Assembly: GCA_964020155.1 (NCBI GenBank)
Contig: OZ026549.1
Coordinates: forward strand, 1,883,633-1,947,632
DNA from: Chondrilla cf. caribensis
Taxonomy: Eukaryota; Porifera; Demospongiae; Chondrillida; Chondrillidae
Length of the DNA stretch: 64,000 bases
Direction: 5' to 3'
How positions within the stretch are numbered: the first letter of the stretch is position 1; every line of letters starts with the position of its first letter. A program made the translations under genes and the position numbers. Below are positions 46,421 through 58,795 of this stretch, one piece after another. The notes under the pieces were generated by a model that was not told where the DNA came from, made no database searches, and saw only the letters and a list, made by a program, of their open reading frames with translations.

Positions 46421-47298
46421 GGCTCGTGTATAATACACAGGCACATTTATACTACAATGCTCTCTTATTAATCTGCTACATTAAATTGAGTATATAAGAA
46501 TTATAGCAGAGTATAACAAGCTTGGTGATACAAAACAAATTCAAACCACAGCTGTACGTATACATAGTACACTAGCTCAATCAACTACTTGGAAAATGTG
46601 ACTGATTGTTTATTTTAATAAAGGATTATAATTAAAATTATTACTATACAGTAATTATTATAGTATAATTCTATAATATAACCGTATATAGATATGACAT
46701 GATATATAGCTTGCAATGTATTATACTGCACAACTACATGCAGAAGTCGTTTTTCTTATTATAAATATTATTAATATTGCTACAATTGCGCATGTTTATG
46801 TTAAATGTACATTTGTAAACAGTACAAATTTATGCAAACGAAAGACAACAGTTGACATTGTCAAATTTCAATCGAATAATTAATGAATTACAAACAACAA
46901 AAATGGATGATAATAAAAATAATTATCATGATAACTTTAAACACTGTATCACGTGGATTAAATAGAAATCATAGTACAATGGCATTCTAATAGTGTTGAT
47001 AAATAATTATACATGTGAGTACACACACATTTACATGTGCATGCATCCACATGTACACGTTACATACGTATAATTATATATTATGCATAAGTGTGTCACA
47101 CACACATAATACTCACATGTATCCACAAGTATTCTAGACAAATCTACATGAGGTATGCTATATACTGCATATGCGTACACACACATAGAACATTAGGTAC
47201 ATAATATGAATGTACATACATACACACACACCTACATATAGGGTTAATAAAACCACACAAGAATATACGTCATCACAAAAAAAAACATCAAGTAGACA
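46421..47298. other. AT-rich intergenic, no gene seen
   Basis: AT-rich with gtac/catg words. Its right end is probably the 3' untranslated region of the MFS gene (minus strand). Confidence 0.5.
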
Positions 47299-50200
47299 TC
47301 ATGGCACCAACAACGAATCCATTTCAGCATAGTCATCTTCCGTGCTCTCGTTCAGATCTTGAATGGCTCCGTCCTCATAAAGAATGGAAGATGTCAGCCT
47401 CTCAGCATCAGACGAGAGCAGCCCTTGTCTTTCTGGGGACCAGCAACCTCGAAATATTCTCTTACAGCCACATTTTACCCCCAAAAGTAGTGTCACAGTG
47501 AACAAAATAGCTGACAAGCAGTACAGACCCGATACGAGAATCAAGAGTGCATATTTCATTCCAATCACTGACTGGAGGGGCGGGAGCAATAGATTGACAC
47601 ACCCACTGATGTTATTAATGACGAAGAGAAAGATGGCCACAGCGAATGGCGCAATCGACATTGGCACAAGCTCAATGACAACTGCCAAACAGACACCGAT
47701 CCACATCTCCCCAACCACCAAAGCAAAGAGGTAGCTGATGAAGTTGTACGGTAGGGGGATGAGCACTGATCCGGCTGCGAACGGAGTAGCAATAAACTAC
47801 AGGCGAGGAATCAACAGAAGTACGTAAGTCTCTCCATAAAAAGGAGCAGAATGTAGGTTACAATACACAAACTGAAGTTCTCATACACCATGCTCTATAC
47901 CAACAATACTGTTGTGGTGATATCTCCAGGTAGTACAGTCTAACTTGTTTAGCAAGTATGTTAAAGGGCACACCAATTCTGTTCATCTCATCAAAGGTGC
48001 TTACTATCAGCACTGGCTAACATAGCGTGCATGAGCTAGGGACTGAGTGAAGTGTATGTATTACCCAAGGGTAGTACTAAACAGGCATCTTTCCATTCAA
48101 ATTGTACCATAATACATTGTTATCATTACAGAAGTAATACAATAATTGTAAATTCTACAGTCTATAGCTACTTACGGATATGACCAAGTTCACCCTCCCT
48201 CCCTCCCACACATCCATTTACTATTTTTAAGCATTTATAACAGCTGTAATAGGTTTATTAATCTTGAACGTTGACCAAAATTACAGTACCAATCCTTGCA
48301 AAAGGAAATTTAAGATACAACTGTCGCATACCATGTACACGTATGTATACCACCTCTTCCCTACACATGCACAAGTACATGTAAATACAGACACTTCCAT
48401 ACACAACTGTGTACCATGACAAACATGCTGTAAATAGGGAAATGTTCGAAGCTTCATTCTCACGGTTGACACTTTTTACTCATTCATATTCTGCTCCCTG
48501 TTTGATTGGGGGACTTACGACCACAAAATGTCAAGTTACGAACATGGCCGCAACACTCTAATACGAGAATTACGAAGTGGTTGTTTTCGAACAAAAATTA
48601 ATAGTACAATTTTCTTCTGCAAACATTTCCCGCTACACGGTAGCAAACAAACACTAGCACCAACCTGGCTGATAATCAGCACCCAAACCCTCCCACTGTG
48701 ACCAGCTCGCTTTTTCAGCTTGTCGGACACATACCCACCCAACACTGCTCCAATGGTCCCTCCAATGAGGGGGACCCAAGACATGAACCTTCCAATCACT
48801 TCTTCGTCACAGTACTCATTGATCACGAAAGGTTTGATGTTGTAGGCAAACACGAGACCCGCTCCCTGCCTTGCTCCACCGGCAATGCACACGGCTATCA
48901 ATGATGGATTCAAAAAGGCCTTCGCTATCATCTTGATTGAAGTTTTTGAACAAACAGTTCTGGAAAGACCCTACAGTGGAGAACATGTGGTAACCACAGG
49001 ACTACAGCCCAACTTGAATACAGGACACATGTCCTATGGTATGTACGTACGTACTAGGAACTACAATTTATGTAGGACAACAACTGCATACATACATCAA
49101 GAAGCTAAGAGTGCTCACAAATAGCTGTGTACTAGTGCTGGGATGATTAATCAATTTATCAATAAATCTATTCTCATTTCTAATTTGATTACCCGTATTA
49201 GTTCAAGCAAATTGATTGAACACAGAAAGTAATTAATTGAGTAGAACAGGATGCCCCTCCAGAACCTTCACTCCTTGGGGTCGATTTTGTAATTCAAGAG
49301 TACCTGAAATGTGAAAAGGACTCTACAGACTCCACACCACATCTATTCGATGACTGCTCAGTCTAATAAAGTCAGAGTGGTTTTCGGTTATGCCACCTTA
49401 ATTACTTTTGATGATTAATCCATTATTAGATTTGAAAATTCCAGCTGATTCCCAGCACTACTGTGTACACGCATGCCACCACAGTAGCAGTACTCACGGA
49501 ATGCTGCTGTCTCTTTGGCTCCAGTACAGTGAGGGCTAGTACCACTGCCACCAGCAGGCCGGGCATGGATGCTATCCTGAATATCCACCTCCAGTTGGTG
49601 GCCTCCAAGATGAACTCGAACACGAATGTCAAGCTGTACCCAATGTAGATACCCCAGTTGTACACACCCAGTGCCACGCCCCTTTGGTTCTATAAAGTTG
49701 CAACGGTATTGAATCAATACTACAATACATGTACGTAGTACATAAGAGCTAGATACATACATATGTGATGTACACACAGTATACGTATACACTTGTATAT
49801 TGGTCCGTGTATTGACATTGGAACATGACCTATGTAGGTATTGTATATATGTATAATACATGTACAGTACTGACTGAAAGTAATAACACGACAACCTCGC
49901 GAGCGTCTTTTGACATCCTTCGAGGCCTCAGGAGGCCTTACGAGGCCTCGTCTAATTAGCACCGACCCGAGGCGTCAAATTCAGTTTCTTCGAATTCAAT
50001 CGAACGATCGATCTGTTAGAACTAGCGATGCCTACTCGATTGTCAACGTACAACCGAAGACGAATTGTTACTCTGCAGCAGCAAGGAAAGACTACTTCGC
50101 AAATACTCGCTCGTTTGCGCGAAGAAGGAGTTACAACTACAGCGAAGACAGTTAGAAAATGGTTACACCGTTGGAATTCCAACCTAGGACTTGAGGATAA

Positions 50201-53200
50201 CTTTCGGACTGGACGAAATTCCAAGATAACGATGGGAATTGCTAGTTTTATTGAGGAGCAGTTAGTACGCGATGACGAAATTTCTTCGAGGGAGTTAACC
50301 TACCTTATATCGAAGCGATTTGGAATGAAAATTTCTTCTTCGACCCTGAGGACTTTCATGAGGACCAAACTGCAATGGACTGTTGTGAAAACACGACATG
50401 GACCCATGATCTCCGAGGCAAATAAAGAGAAAAGGACGCTATTTGCCCGCGAGTGCTTAGACAAAGGTGACATGTTTGATGACGTCATTTGGACGGACGA
50501 AAGTACTGTGCAACTGACTAGATATGCCAGGAACATGCGAGTAAAAGTCGGCAAAGAGAGAATCCTCAAGCCAGCTCCAAAGCATGCAGTAAAGGTTCAC
50601 GTTTGGGCTGGTATTTCAATGAAGGGAGCCACCAAAATTTGTATCTTTGATACCATAATGGACTCTGCACTGTACATTGATATTCTACGTGATCATCTCC
50701 TACCATTTTTGGACAAGTTTGAAAGTGGCTATCGATTTCAACAGGATAATGATCCTAAGCATACGTCAGGATTGTCGAGAAAATTTTACGAGGAAGAGAA
50801 GATTAACTGGTGGAAGACTCCAGCCAGCAGTGCCGATTTGAATCCAATCGAGCGAGTATGGCATGAATTGAAACACTATTTGGCCAGAAATGTGAAACCG
50901 CTAACTAAATCAGAACTGGTGAAAGGAATTCAACAGTTTTGGCAAACACGCATGTCAAAAATAAAGTGCCAGCGTTATATCTCCCATGTTCATGCTGTTC
51001 TTCCCAAAATCATTGAGAAGAAGGGAGGAATAACTGGAGAATAGGCAATTTTTCACTTAAACTTAACTTCAACTTATCAGCATTGTACTTAATTGTACTT
51101 TTATTCTTACTATTACTACTTTGTACTAGTTTTATTGTTAAATTTTAAACTGCAACATGTACAAAAATGACACTGGATACCCAAAGGTGCTTGAATATCG
51201 GCAAATATGTAAATATGTATATATGTAACATAATACAAATATAAATATGTATATAATATATGCTGTACAATAATATGATGCTATCATACTGTATGATACA
51301 AACATTAAACACGCCAGTTCTTATGTCTTGTCAGCCGCCGGCAGCTTTCATTTATGGCAACTTTGTAGCGTTTCCATGTGCTCTCATCAGTCTCACCTGG
51401 TTTGATTGGATAAACGGAATAGACACAATTTTTTACTGCCAACATTCGTCTTGGTGACAGTGTTTTCTTTCCACAATCTCCAGTGCAGTTAGACTGACGC
51501 ATTTCAGCCTTGGTAAAACATTTGCGTGTCAATAGCACAGCAAAATTCACTTGAGAGGATGCTTTTTTGTAGCACTCATCCTTAACTGCTGGCAAAATCC
51601 TTACTGGACTGTCTGGTTCTCCACTCCCTTCGATGATGTTGGAAAGATCTATCTTATCTTCAGTACTGTCGATGTTTGTGGGTGCAATGTATGGTCCATA
51701 ATGTTCATGATGTGTGGGTGACCTGTGATGATAATGTGAATGAGGAGACCTACCAGAAGGTATGTGATACAAAGAGTGATGATACTGAAACCTGTGATGA
51801 GATCTGTAAGGGTACGGAGACAAATCGTGGCGTGCGTAGTGAGCATATGAATGGTGATATGGTGAGTGTGGAGGTCGGGAATAGCGAGTGGGTGAATATG
51901 GTGGTCGGGAATAGTGAGTGGGTGAATATGGTGGTCGGGAATAGTGAGGGGGTGAATATGAAGGTCGGGAATAACGTGTGGGTAAGTGTGGAGGTCGAGA
52001 AAAGCAAGTGGGTGTGTATGGTGATTGGGAATAGCGAATGGGTGTGTATGGTCGTCGGGAATAGCGAGTGGGTGTGTATGGTGTTCGAGAATAGTGAGTT
52101 GGTGAATATGGTGGCTGGGAATAGTGAGTGGGTGAATATGGTGGCTGGGAATAGTGAGTGGGTGAATATGGTGGCTCGGAATAGTGAGTGGGTAAATAAG
52201 GTGGTTGGGAATAGTTTGTAGATGAATGATTTTCTTTGTTGGCTTGTTCATCATCACTGTCCTGGTTCTTCTCACTATGCTCATTGTCAATGTCCTGATT
52301 GCTTTCACTATATTTATCCTCACTTTCTTCCTTCCTGCTGGCTTGTTCATCCTCACATTCTCGAATACATGAAGCATCCATGCTGGTTTCCACTTGGTCT
52401 CTCACAGGTACGTTTTCCTTTACTTCATCAGCAGTCTCTTCATCATCGGATTTGCAGGGAGATCCAGAGGCTAACCATGGCTTTATTCTTGACACATTTT
52501 TCTTCCCACTTGCTGGAATCTTCTGAATTAATGTGCACAATATTATACATTGATATTTACCTTGATCATAACGATAGTTCGAATTGCGAATACGTAATGT
52601 GGTCTATGTTATTAGAGTATAGATCATACGTTGACTGCTTATACGTTATTATTGCGTCATTATACGCACATAATAGATAATACGTACAAACGTACCGTTT
52701 GTATTATCGATGATATTACAATGCTATTTATCGCGCGTGTGTACGAACCTTTTTCCCAAACTTCCTTTTCGTGGCCTTTGGCTTCCATTCCAATAGATTC
52801 GTCACTTTCCCTCTATATTCTTTCCTCCCGTGCTTCATTGCTACAATCGCACCGACTGTGATGTCGTTCGGGTCTTTCACGAGGAGGTGCTTAACGTTCA
52901 CCCTATTAGAATCCGCATCTCCTTTCTTCTTATCGATCCATTCGATCAAGACTTCATTCTTACCCATCTTGCAGCTAGAATACTCACGATCAATCGTAAA
53001 TACGCTTGAAATCGACGTGCGAAATAATTCAAATTGAAGAATAATCACCCGCGAGGTGATAATCACTCGTGAGGCCTCCCGAGGCCCTCTGAAAGGTCAG
53101 GCGCGCGCTCGTCGACCACACGCGAGATTTGGGGTCATTACCTTCAGTCAGTACAGTACATGTACATAAATACATGCACGGTAGCAGAATTTAAAGATAG

Positions 53201-56155
53201 TTGCCAATGTTGCTGATATTCCAGCAGAAACGAAGATGTGAACATGCAAACAACAACATTAACAACAACACCCACAGACAACACTGACGTACACACACAC
53301 AAAAAAAAAACAAAAAAAAAAACATGACAGAACACACACAAAAGAAACATGACAGACAAAAGTGTACTCAGCAGAAAATGGAACCTGTACTGTAGACAAC
53401 CTGTCCTAGGAGACCATTACTGGACTACTCATAAGTACCAAGTACAATGGTTCTATGCAAATACTGCCTGTCTACAAAGACCAGTCTTGGTAGAACCTTG
53501 GATGTCCCAAACAGACAGGTTCCGCTGTACAACGATGCTTGGTAGTAAGCAATTTCCAGTGCAGCAGACAGGCTAAACTTACCTCCATGAAGTAGTCGAC
53601 CAAGATGCTGGTAGCATATGGCGTGCACACCGATTCACTTCAATGGCACATGAGGGAGGAGAGGGAAGGAAACAGAACAGTCACATGTGTACACCTGCAT
53701 ACACATATGTACATATGTGCATGTGTATGCAGAATTTGCAAGATGGAAATTTTCAGTTTTCAGGGATGTTTAAAAAAGTAGTTATGTTGTACGCATACAT
53801 TTATAGTTCGTACATGCGTGTTTTAACCCTGCAGGCCACCTACAGTGGGATACATAAGTTTATACAATCATCCATAAGATCCCCATATGAAAGACCACTC
53901 TTCTCGGGGTGGAAATGATGAGAGAAATATCAAGAACGAAAAATGTTCCTGAAATCAAAAGTTCATTTCACAAAGATTCAAATTGAATGCATTAGAAACC
54001 CTTATTTCATCATGTTTTCTGCTGTTAGCACTCAATATGCTATTATAATTTGTAAGTTTTCTTTAAACTTTTAAATTCACAATGCAAACAACGTTTTATA
54101 CATACTGTATGTATGTACGTATGTGTGTACATGTGTATATACAGTACAGTGTATACCTAATGACAGTTTTATAGGGAGGAACAGGACCCCAGACATTGCA
54201 TGTGCAGTACACGTGTATATTTCATACATAGATGATACTAGGGTACAGTGAATTCTCGTTAACCCGCCACCGCTCTATCCACCACACCTTTTAATTCATC
54301 ACAATATCTCGGTGCCAATATAATGTACAAGTACAAATAAATATTCAGTTAATCTGCCAAACTCATTTATCCCCCATATTCTTCGAAAATGAATTGCGGC
54401 GGATTACGATTACTCACAGTATTTGTATCCTTGTTTGGGTAAAGATCAAGAAGAAAGTGCCCACACATCAGAGCTGAAGTACAGGTCACTGATGTGTGCA
54501 TTGGAAACAGCATAGTTCACAGGATGGGTTTCATTGTTAGGATCAACTGATTGAAAACCTGGCAGGAAATTAGTAAACACTTTCTACTGCTCATTTTAAT
54601 TTATATTGAACTATTTGTGCATATTATGTATAATTGTGGACACCAGGATACAATTATTAGGTACATACACACCTCATACGTGCACAAACACACAGGACAC
54701 GTAGGTATACGAACATTATTAGTAACTTACAATAACCCAAGGCCAATCCTGGTTGCCAATAGTTGACCAAAGTTCTCTGTAAATGAAGCGAGCAGTGTCA
54801 TCACACTCCACAGCACAACACTCAGGGAGAGAATTAGCTTTCTGTTGATCCTCTTGAAGCCGGCAGAGAAACCGAGGGGAATGGCACAAAAAGTGAAAAT
54901 GACGATGAATGCTGGTCCAGCCAGTACTTGGTACTCTGTCCCTGATCCGAGATATGACCACACACACTCTGGGTCCAAATCACAACTGTGGATAGAAAGA
55001 CAATCCATTTGACACGATTATACATATGCCAGACAATATAAATTAAATTGCACTGTGTGCGAGAATGATTATATTCCAGATTGACTGCTATTGTGGAAAA
55101 AATGTGTATATTTGTACTGTATGCTCTCAGAGTGTGATTATTAACAATAATTTCGAATTTTCACGAATTTAATTGTGCACAAAGTGACGCAGTGAAATAA
55201 CAGTCTTTTGTCCTGACTGCATATTGCAATGAGTCATGTTTTATGTACAAATTGCACTTAACATCGAACTCTCATTAAAATGTGTATTTCAAACAGATTA
55301 ATGCTCAAAGCTTAATGAGTTCCACATTCGACCTCAGGCAGGACATGCATCTCGTTTCACAGCTCACTCCTGACCTGGTCTAAAGTGGTGAATTTCAATC
55401 CACACTCATCTGTACCAAGTTCTGACAAATGTACATACGTATCCACAAACCGTATCTCTATATGACATACCACTCTATATATACTCCATACCTACCTACG
55501 TAGGTACCTCTACATGATACCACAACATGTTCCTGCATACCAATCTACACAGGGTGACACTGGGCAATATGGTATACTATACGTCATGTTGGAAGAGTGT
55601 CTTTGAACTTGGATTATGATTAACCATGTTCAAGTGTCTACCGCTGGTCAATCCCATCTGAAGATTATCACTGACGTTATTTCTAACCAATAGCTGAGTA
55701 TTAGTGTAGTTACAGCATAGTTATTGAGCGTCTGTGGTTACAGATCGTGTGTCCAAGAATTCCTGGTTTCCCGAATTACCGCGTTCTATACCCTAGTATA
55801 CACAGTACCATTCCAAGTTTCTACCGTACATACCTATGTACTTGCGTATGCTATAACTCTACACGACTCACCTGTTACTGGTCTTTATACGCTCACAGTA
55901 CACACTAGCACAACTACCGTTTACAGCTTTCAGCGCTCCGATAGGGAGGCAACCCTGAGTACCAAAGTCCAGATCCTTGAAAACATTCTTACTCGAGATT
56001 GCGACGAGAAACCGGTCCATCTGATTGATGAGATACACGATGGTTAGCCAGATAAGAACGTAGATACTGTAAGACCTCGGCCATTTCTCAGTGAATTCTC
56101 GATATTTTCTATAAGGAGTAGTAAGTATCATCAGGAAGTCCATTCGACTACTCAT
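47299..56155 (-). CDS. Major facilitator superfamily transporter, spinster-like
   Basis: Six exons, 56155-55872, 54985-54731, 53637-53583, 49689-49498, 48970-48665 and 47796-47299, join in phase to about 529 residues. It has a typical 12-helix layout: first helix with YLINQMDRFLVAIS, helices through IFTFCAIPLGFSAGFKRI and KLILSLSVVLWSVMTLLASF, the motif GLFESVCTPYATSIL, then RGVALGVYNWGIYIGYS and NWRWIFRIASMPGLL. The second half has GGTIGAVLGGYVSDKLKKR, an MFS loop motif. The C-terminal tail is acidic with LLSSDAERL and LLVP, possible sorting signals. The motifs resemble spinster-type carriers, but the substrate cannot be told. Intron 3 hosts the Tc1/mariner element and intron 4 a hAT MITE. 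The exon 5 start is chosen to keep phase. Confidence 0.85.
49133..49460. mobile_element. hAT-type MITE, copy 2 (328 bp)
   Basis: Ends TAGTGCTGGGA/CCCAGCACTA with a perfect 8-bp target duplication ctgtgtac (49125-49132, 49461-49468). Same family and orientation as 41841-42198, slightly shorter. Intron 4 of the MFS gene. Confidence 0.92.
50028..51044 (+). CDS. Tc1/mariner transposase, DD34E
   Basis: A single 338-codon frame. An N-terminal helix-turn-helix region (RRIVTLQQQGKTTSQILARL, then TVRKWLHRW) binds the element ends, and a second DNA-binding segment follows. The catalytic domain has WTDESTVQL for the first Asp, RFQQDNDPKHTS for the second Asp and LNPIERVWHELK for the Glu. Thirty-four residues separate the second Asp and the Glu, the Tc1 signature. 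It cuts and pastes the element at TA sites. The frame is intact and all three acidic residues are present, so it could be active. Length is usual for Tc1 proteins (about 340). Confidence 0.96.
   Translation: MPTRLSTYNRRRIVTLQQQGKTTSQILARLREEGVTTTAKTVRKWLHRWNSNLGLEDNFRTGRNSKITMGIASFIEEQLVRDDEISSRELTYLISKRFGMKISSSTLRTFMRTKLQWTVVKTRHGPMISEANKEKRTLFARECLDKGDMFDDVIWTDESTVQLTRYARNMRVKVGKERILKPAPKHAVKVHVWAGISMKGATKICIFDTIMDSALYIDILRDHLLPFLDKFESGYRFQQDNDPKHTSGLSRKFYEEEKINWWKTPASSADLNPIERVWHELKHYLARNVKPLTKSELVKGIQQFWQTRMSKIKCQRYISHVHAVLPKIIEKKGGITGE
51305..52967 (-). CDS. BEN-domain protein carried by the Tc1 element
   Basis: Two exons, 52967-52749 and 52522-51305, join in phase to about 478 residues. 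Exon 1 (73 residues) reads MGKNEVLIEWIDKKKGDAD and IVAMKHGRKEYRGKVTNLL, which looks like a tudor/SH3-like barrel. Exon 2 starts with an acidic Ser/Glu-rich part. About 14 ten-residue repeats (YSRPPYSPTH type) encoded by a 30-bp minisatellite follow, then a His/Tyr-rich stretch. It ends with a BEN-like domain: VNFAVLLTRKCFTKAEMRQS, KKTLSPRRMLAVKNCVYSVY and STWKRYKVAINESCRRL. BEN domains bind DNA or chromatin. The gene lies wholly inside the transposon ends and converges on the transposase. Its role there is unknown; targeting or host-silencing control is speculation. Confidence 0.82.
51880..52215. repeat. 30-bp coding minisatellite
   Basis: Diverged 30-bp units (plus strand gggaatagtgagtgggtgaa type) encode the ten-residue repeats of the BEN-domain protein. 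All are multiples of three and keep the frame, so the repeat number may be under selection. Confidence 0.9.
53376..53530. mobile_element. Degenerate pogo-like MITE
   Basis: tggaacctgt near the left and the inverse acaggttccgctgta at the right, with further inner inverted matches (gacaacctgtcc/ggatgtcccaaac). The ends resemble the better preserved element at 35854-36028. Confidence 0.4.
54246..54420. mobile_element. CAGTGAATTCTCG-type MITE
   Basis: Imperfect inverted ends cagtgaattctcgttaaccc and its diverged complement near 54395-54420, with TA at the left flank. Inner sequence matches 28893-29010 in inverse orientation, showing a dispersed family. Confidence 0.5.
54986..55871. other. MFS intron 1, nothing else seen
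   Basis: 886 bp intron. AT-rich first half; no nested gene or element found. Confidence 0.6.
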
Positions 56156-56559
56156 GACCGTCAGGAACAGGATAGATATGGCGTGCGTGTTTACTTTACT
56201 TAGGCACGCAGCTCAAACTCCTTCCTCCATTTTAATCCGGGTGAAAATATTGCGCAATAACAGTATAATGATAGTATAACTAGGTGTGCACACAGTGCAG
56301 AACCTCGCTTGTATATTAGTGTGGTAGCTATGGAGGGAGGTCAACTTCAGCTTCCATTTTTATCTCGATAGGAAAAGGAATCTCTGCTGGTAGGTAGAGA
56401 CAGTCTGGGAATGAAATTGAGAAAGTCTATTAACTGTCTTTAATGCTTTTCACTCATCGTTAAAATTTTGGGCAACAATGATCAGTGACATTACTGTCAA
56501 CCAGAAAGAAGAGTTTTATCAAAATTACCAGAACGGCAACCGTAATACGCGGAAACGCC
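56156..56559. other. MFS upstream region
   Basis: Putative promoter side of the MFS gene, with attgcgcaataacagtataa at about 56253. No coding sequence supported. Confidence 0.4.
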
Positions 56560-57610
56560 ATGTTCCAAACAGTCACGCGCATACCTACACGCACATATCA
56601 TGACGTCATACTTTTGCAAATGGCTGACAAGATGGACGTCATCATGGCCGTCCAATTCCAGGTCCCGAACTACGTAACGACATACCCCACTCACGCCGAA
56701 AGGAGATTCGAAAATCGTTATTCAGAATTTTTAGATAACTTGCTAGTTCGCGTTTTAAGAGGTCTGCTGATTACATAGCGAGAAGAGTGCCACCGTGAAG
56801 GAAAGAAATGTGAGTTGCCTTCTCTTACGCGTTGCGCAAACTCCAGCTCGTCTGTACGAACGTTCTTTACTTTATTCTGTAGCACGCCGATGCCCGCTCA
56901 CGTCAGTATTGACCAATATCCAATTTCGTTGACGAGCACTTTGAAACTCTCGGCGAAAGAAAGCACAAATGGGACAAAATCGAGACTTTGTAACCCGGAA
57001 ATTAATCAAATGAGTGGGCGCCAACTCTGGGCACCCCTATGCGACGGAAACAGATAACCTCGCGGTATAAACCGCTCGGTAATTACCGAGCGTTAGCGAG
57101 GTTAATTGTTTCCGGTCCATAGCGAGTCGAAAGTTGGTCGCCCACGCATCTAATTGCTTTTCGTCGGGACACTCGCGAATTTATGGCCCATTTGCACTTT
57201 CTTTGTGCGCAAATTCCACGAGTTCACAACCGACTGGTCGCGATCCGTCCCTCCCGTCGGAAGGGGGCACGGACGCGTCACACACGGAGGTGGAAGACTT
57301 TCGTCCAGATCGGCAGCAGTTGCCGAGATACGGACAAGAATGACACTCACGTTTCTTTGACTCAGGGGCTGGGTGTTCCGGGTGGGGCGCCGTCGGTAAG
57401 CTTAAAACGACCATCAGGAAGGATGTCAAAGTTTTTACGTACAGAATTTCGATTTCCCATTGCGCCGAAAGGGGGTTCGTCAATTCGTCGTTCGGGAGCT
57501 CGAATTGGTCAGCCATGGTAACGTCCATCTTGGCAGACATTTGTACATGACGTGGCAGTCTACGTAATCGAAAAGATGGCTAATCTACGGGTTTCCATTA
57601 CTCATTTTAT
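56560..57610. mobile_element. Long foldback with paired inverted ORFs
   Basis: About 56600-56730 (plus) and 57570-57440 (minus) are inverted copies of more than 110 bp. Each begins an open frame: MADKMDVIMAVQFQVPN on the plus strand at 56620 and MSAKMDVTMADQFELPN on the minus strand from 57540. Between them lies a hairpin at 57057-57107 (aacctcgcgg with ccgcgaggtt-like arms around cggtaattaccg). CpG content is high for this window. Either a foldback transposon or an inverted duplication of a first exon; both frames lack a partner exon. Confidence 0.5.
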
Positions 57611-57629
57611 GGGACGATTTCTTCGTTGT

Positions 57630-57960
57630 AGAGACGACTGGTTCTCATGTGAAAGACGTCAGTCCAAAGGGCTTTGGGTCAGGTAAAATGAACCGACCTA
57701 CTGGCCATTTGTGACATCCGCATAGCGTCATACTCGCTCTGTAGTAAGGCATAAATAGCGGTAGGGTCAGATCTTGGATCCTTTTCTGAACCAAATATTA
57801 TAGGTCAAAAAGGATCCCAGATCTAACCCCAATTCTAACTCTACCTACTACCACTAATCCGATGTCATTAATTCATATGGCCAGTGGGTCCGTTAACTTC
57901 TTTTACCTGATCCCTAAAGACTTTTGTCCTCATTGTGAGATGACTGTTCTTGCTAAGCAC
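57630..57960. mobile_element. Foldback MITE with long arms
   Basis: Arms pair from tcaggtaaaatgaaccgacc (about 57678) with the complement of the segment ending ttttacctga (57912). An inner palindrome around aaatattat at 57795 joins gatcttggatccttt and aaaggatcccagatc. A weaker match extends about 40 bp further on both sides. Confidence 0.7.
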
Positions 57961-58486
57961 TTTGCAGTGTTGTGCAACAGCTGTAGCTCTTGGTATATAT
58001 CACACCAAATGTATAAATATGTCTGAACGTACATACCACACCTTAACAAACAAACAATAATACACTGAACACACTTCAATCAACCACAATAGAAACACAA
58101 ACACAGTTAATGCACTGTGAGAGTCGAGCTATCTCAGAACAATTACAAATGGAATCATGCATGCATCCAAACATCATGCACAAGTAAACACAAGTAAAAG
58201 TTGTGTAAACATACTGTAATGAGTATGTTCCATAACCAATCAGTGGAACAATAATTTTGCACAAGTTGTCAAGAAATGTGGCTATGCCTCACGTTATACA
58301 AATCATGCAAAAGATGTAACTGTGACAAAGGTTCTCCAAAAATAGTACTCCCGATGAAACAATATGAACCTGGATCAGTACTAGAATGATTACACGACTT
58401 GAATCACAAATTGGAGAATGTTAATAGTCTGAGCATTACCGCTTAATATGTACAATTACCAAAAGCAAGGTGATCAATGTGGATAT
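57961..58486. other. Intergenic, no gene seen
   Basis: AT-rich; nothing supported on either strand. Confidence 0.5.
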
Positions 58487-58795
58487 AAAGGTCATGTATA
58501 GTTATCACACGATGTGCGGTCACTATACTTGATAAAATATACCACCAAATATAAATAATTTACCCATATATTCTATATTTTTGCAACAAACACCAAATTT
58601 GAAAATAGCATGTAACTTTTCAAAGAATCCACCAGTATGAACCATTACAGGTCATGTATAGTAAGCATATCACATGTGCAGTCACTATACTTGATAAACT
58701 ACCACGAAACGAATAATTTACCTATATTCTACAGTTTTGCAACAAACAGCAAAATAGCATGCAACTTTTCAAAGAATTAACCAGTATGAAACTAG
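58487..58795. repeat. Tandem duplication, about 155 bp unit
   Basis: Two adjacent copies both start aaggtcatgtatag or caggtcatgtatag and end aacttttcaaagaat, with small deletions in the second. Non-coding. Confidence 0.85.

Larger units (their letters stand above)
49870..53151. mobile_element. Complete Tc1/mariner element with two genes
   Basis: Inverted ends start CTGACTGAA(A/G)GTAAT(A/G)AC and stay similar for about 35 bp. TA flanks both sides (49868-49869, 53152-53153). Both subterminal regions carry GAGGCCTC-type palindromes and ctcgcg words. The element contains an intact transposase on the plus strand and, convergently, a two-exon gene for a BEN-domain protein. It lies in MFS intron 3 and its base composition is richer in CG dinucleotides than the host intron. 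Intact frames suggest recent arrival. Confidence 0.88.

Noticed and set aside
51676..52377. Frames with NSEWVNMVVGNSEW and HHIHPLTIPS repeats
   Set aside because: Shadow frames of the minisatellite coding for the Tyr/Pro repeat of the BEN-domain protein on the minus strand.
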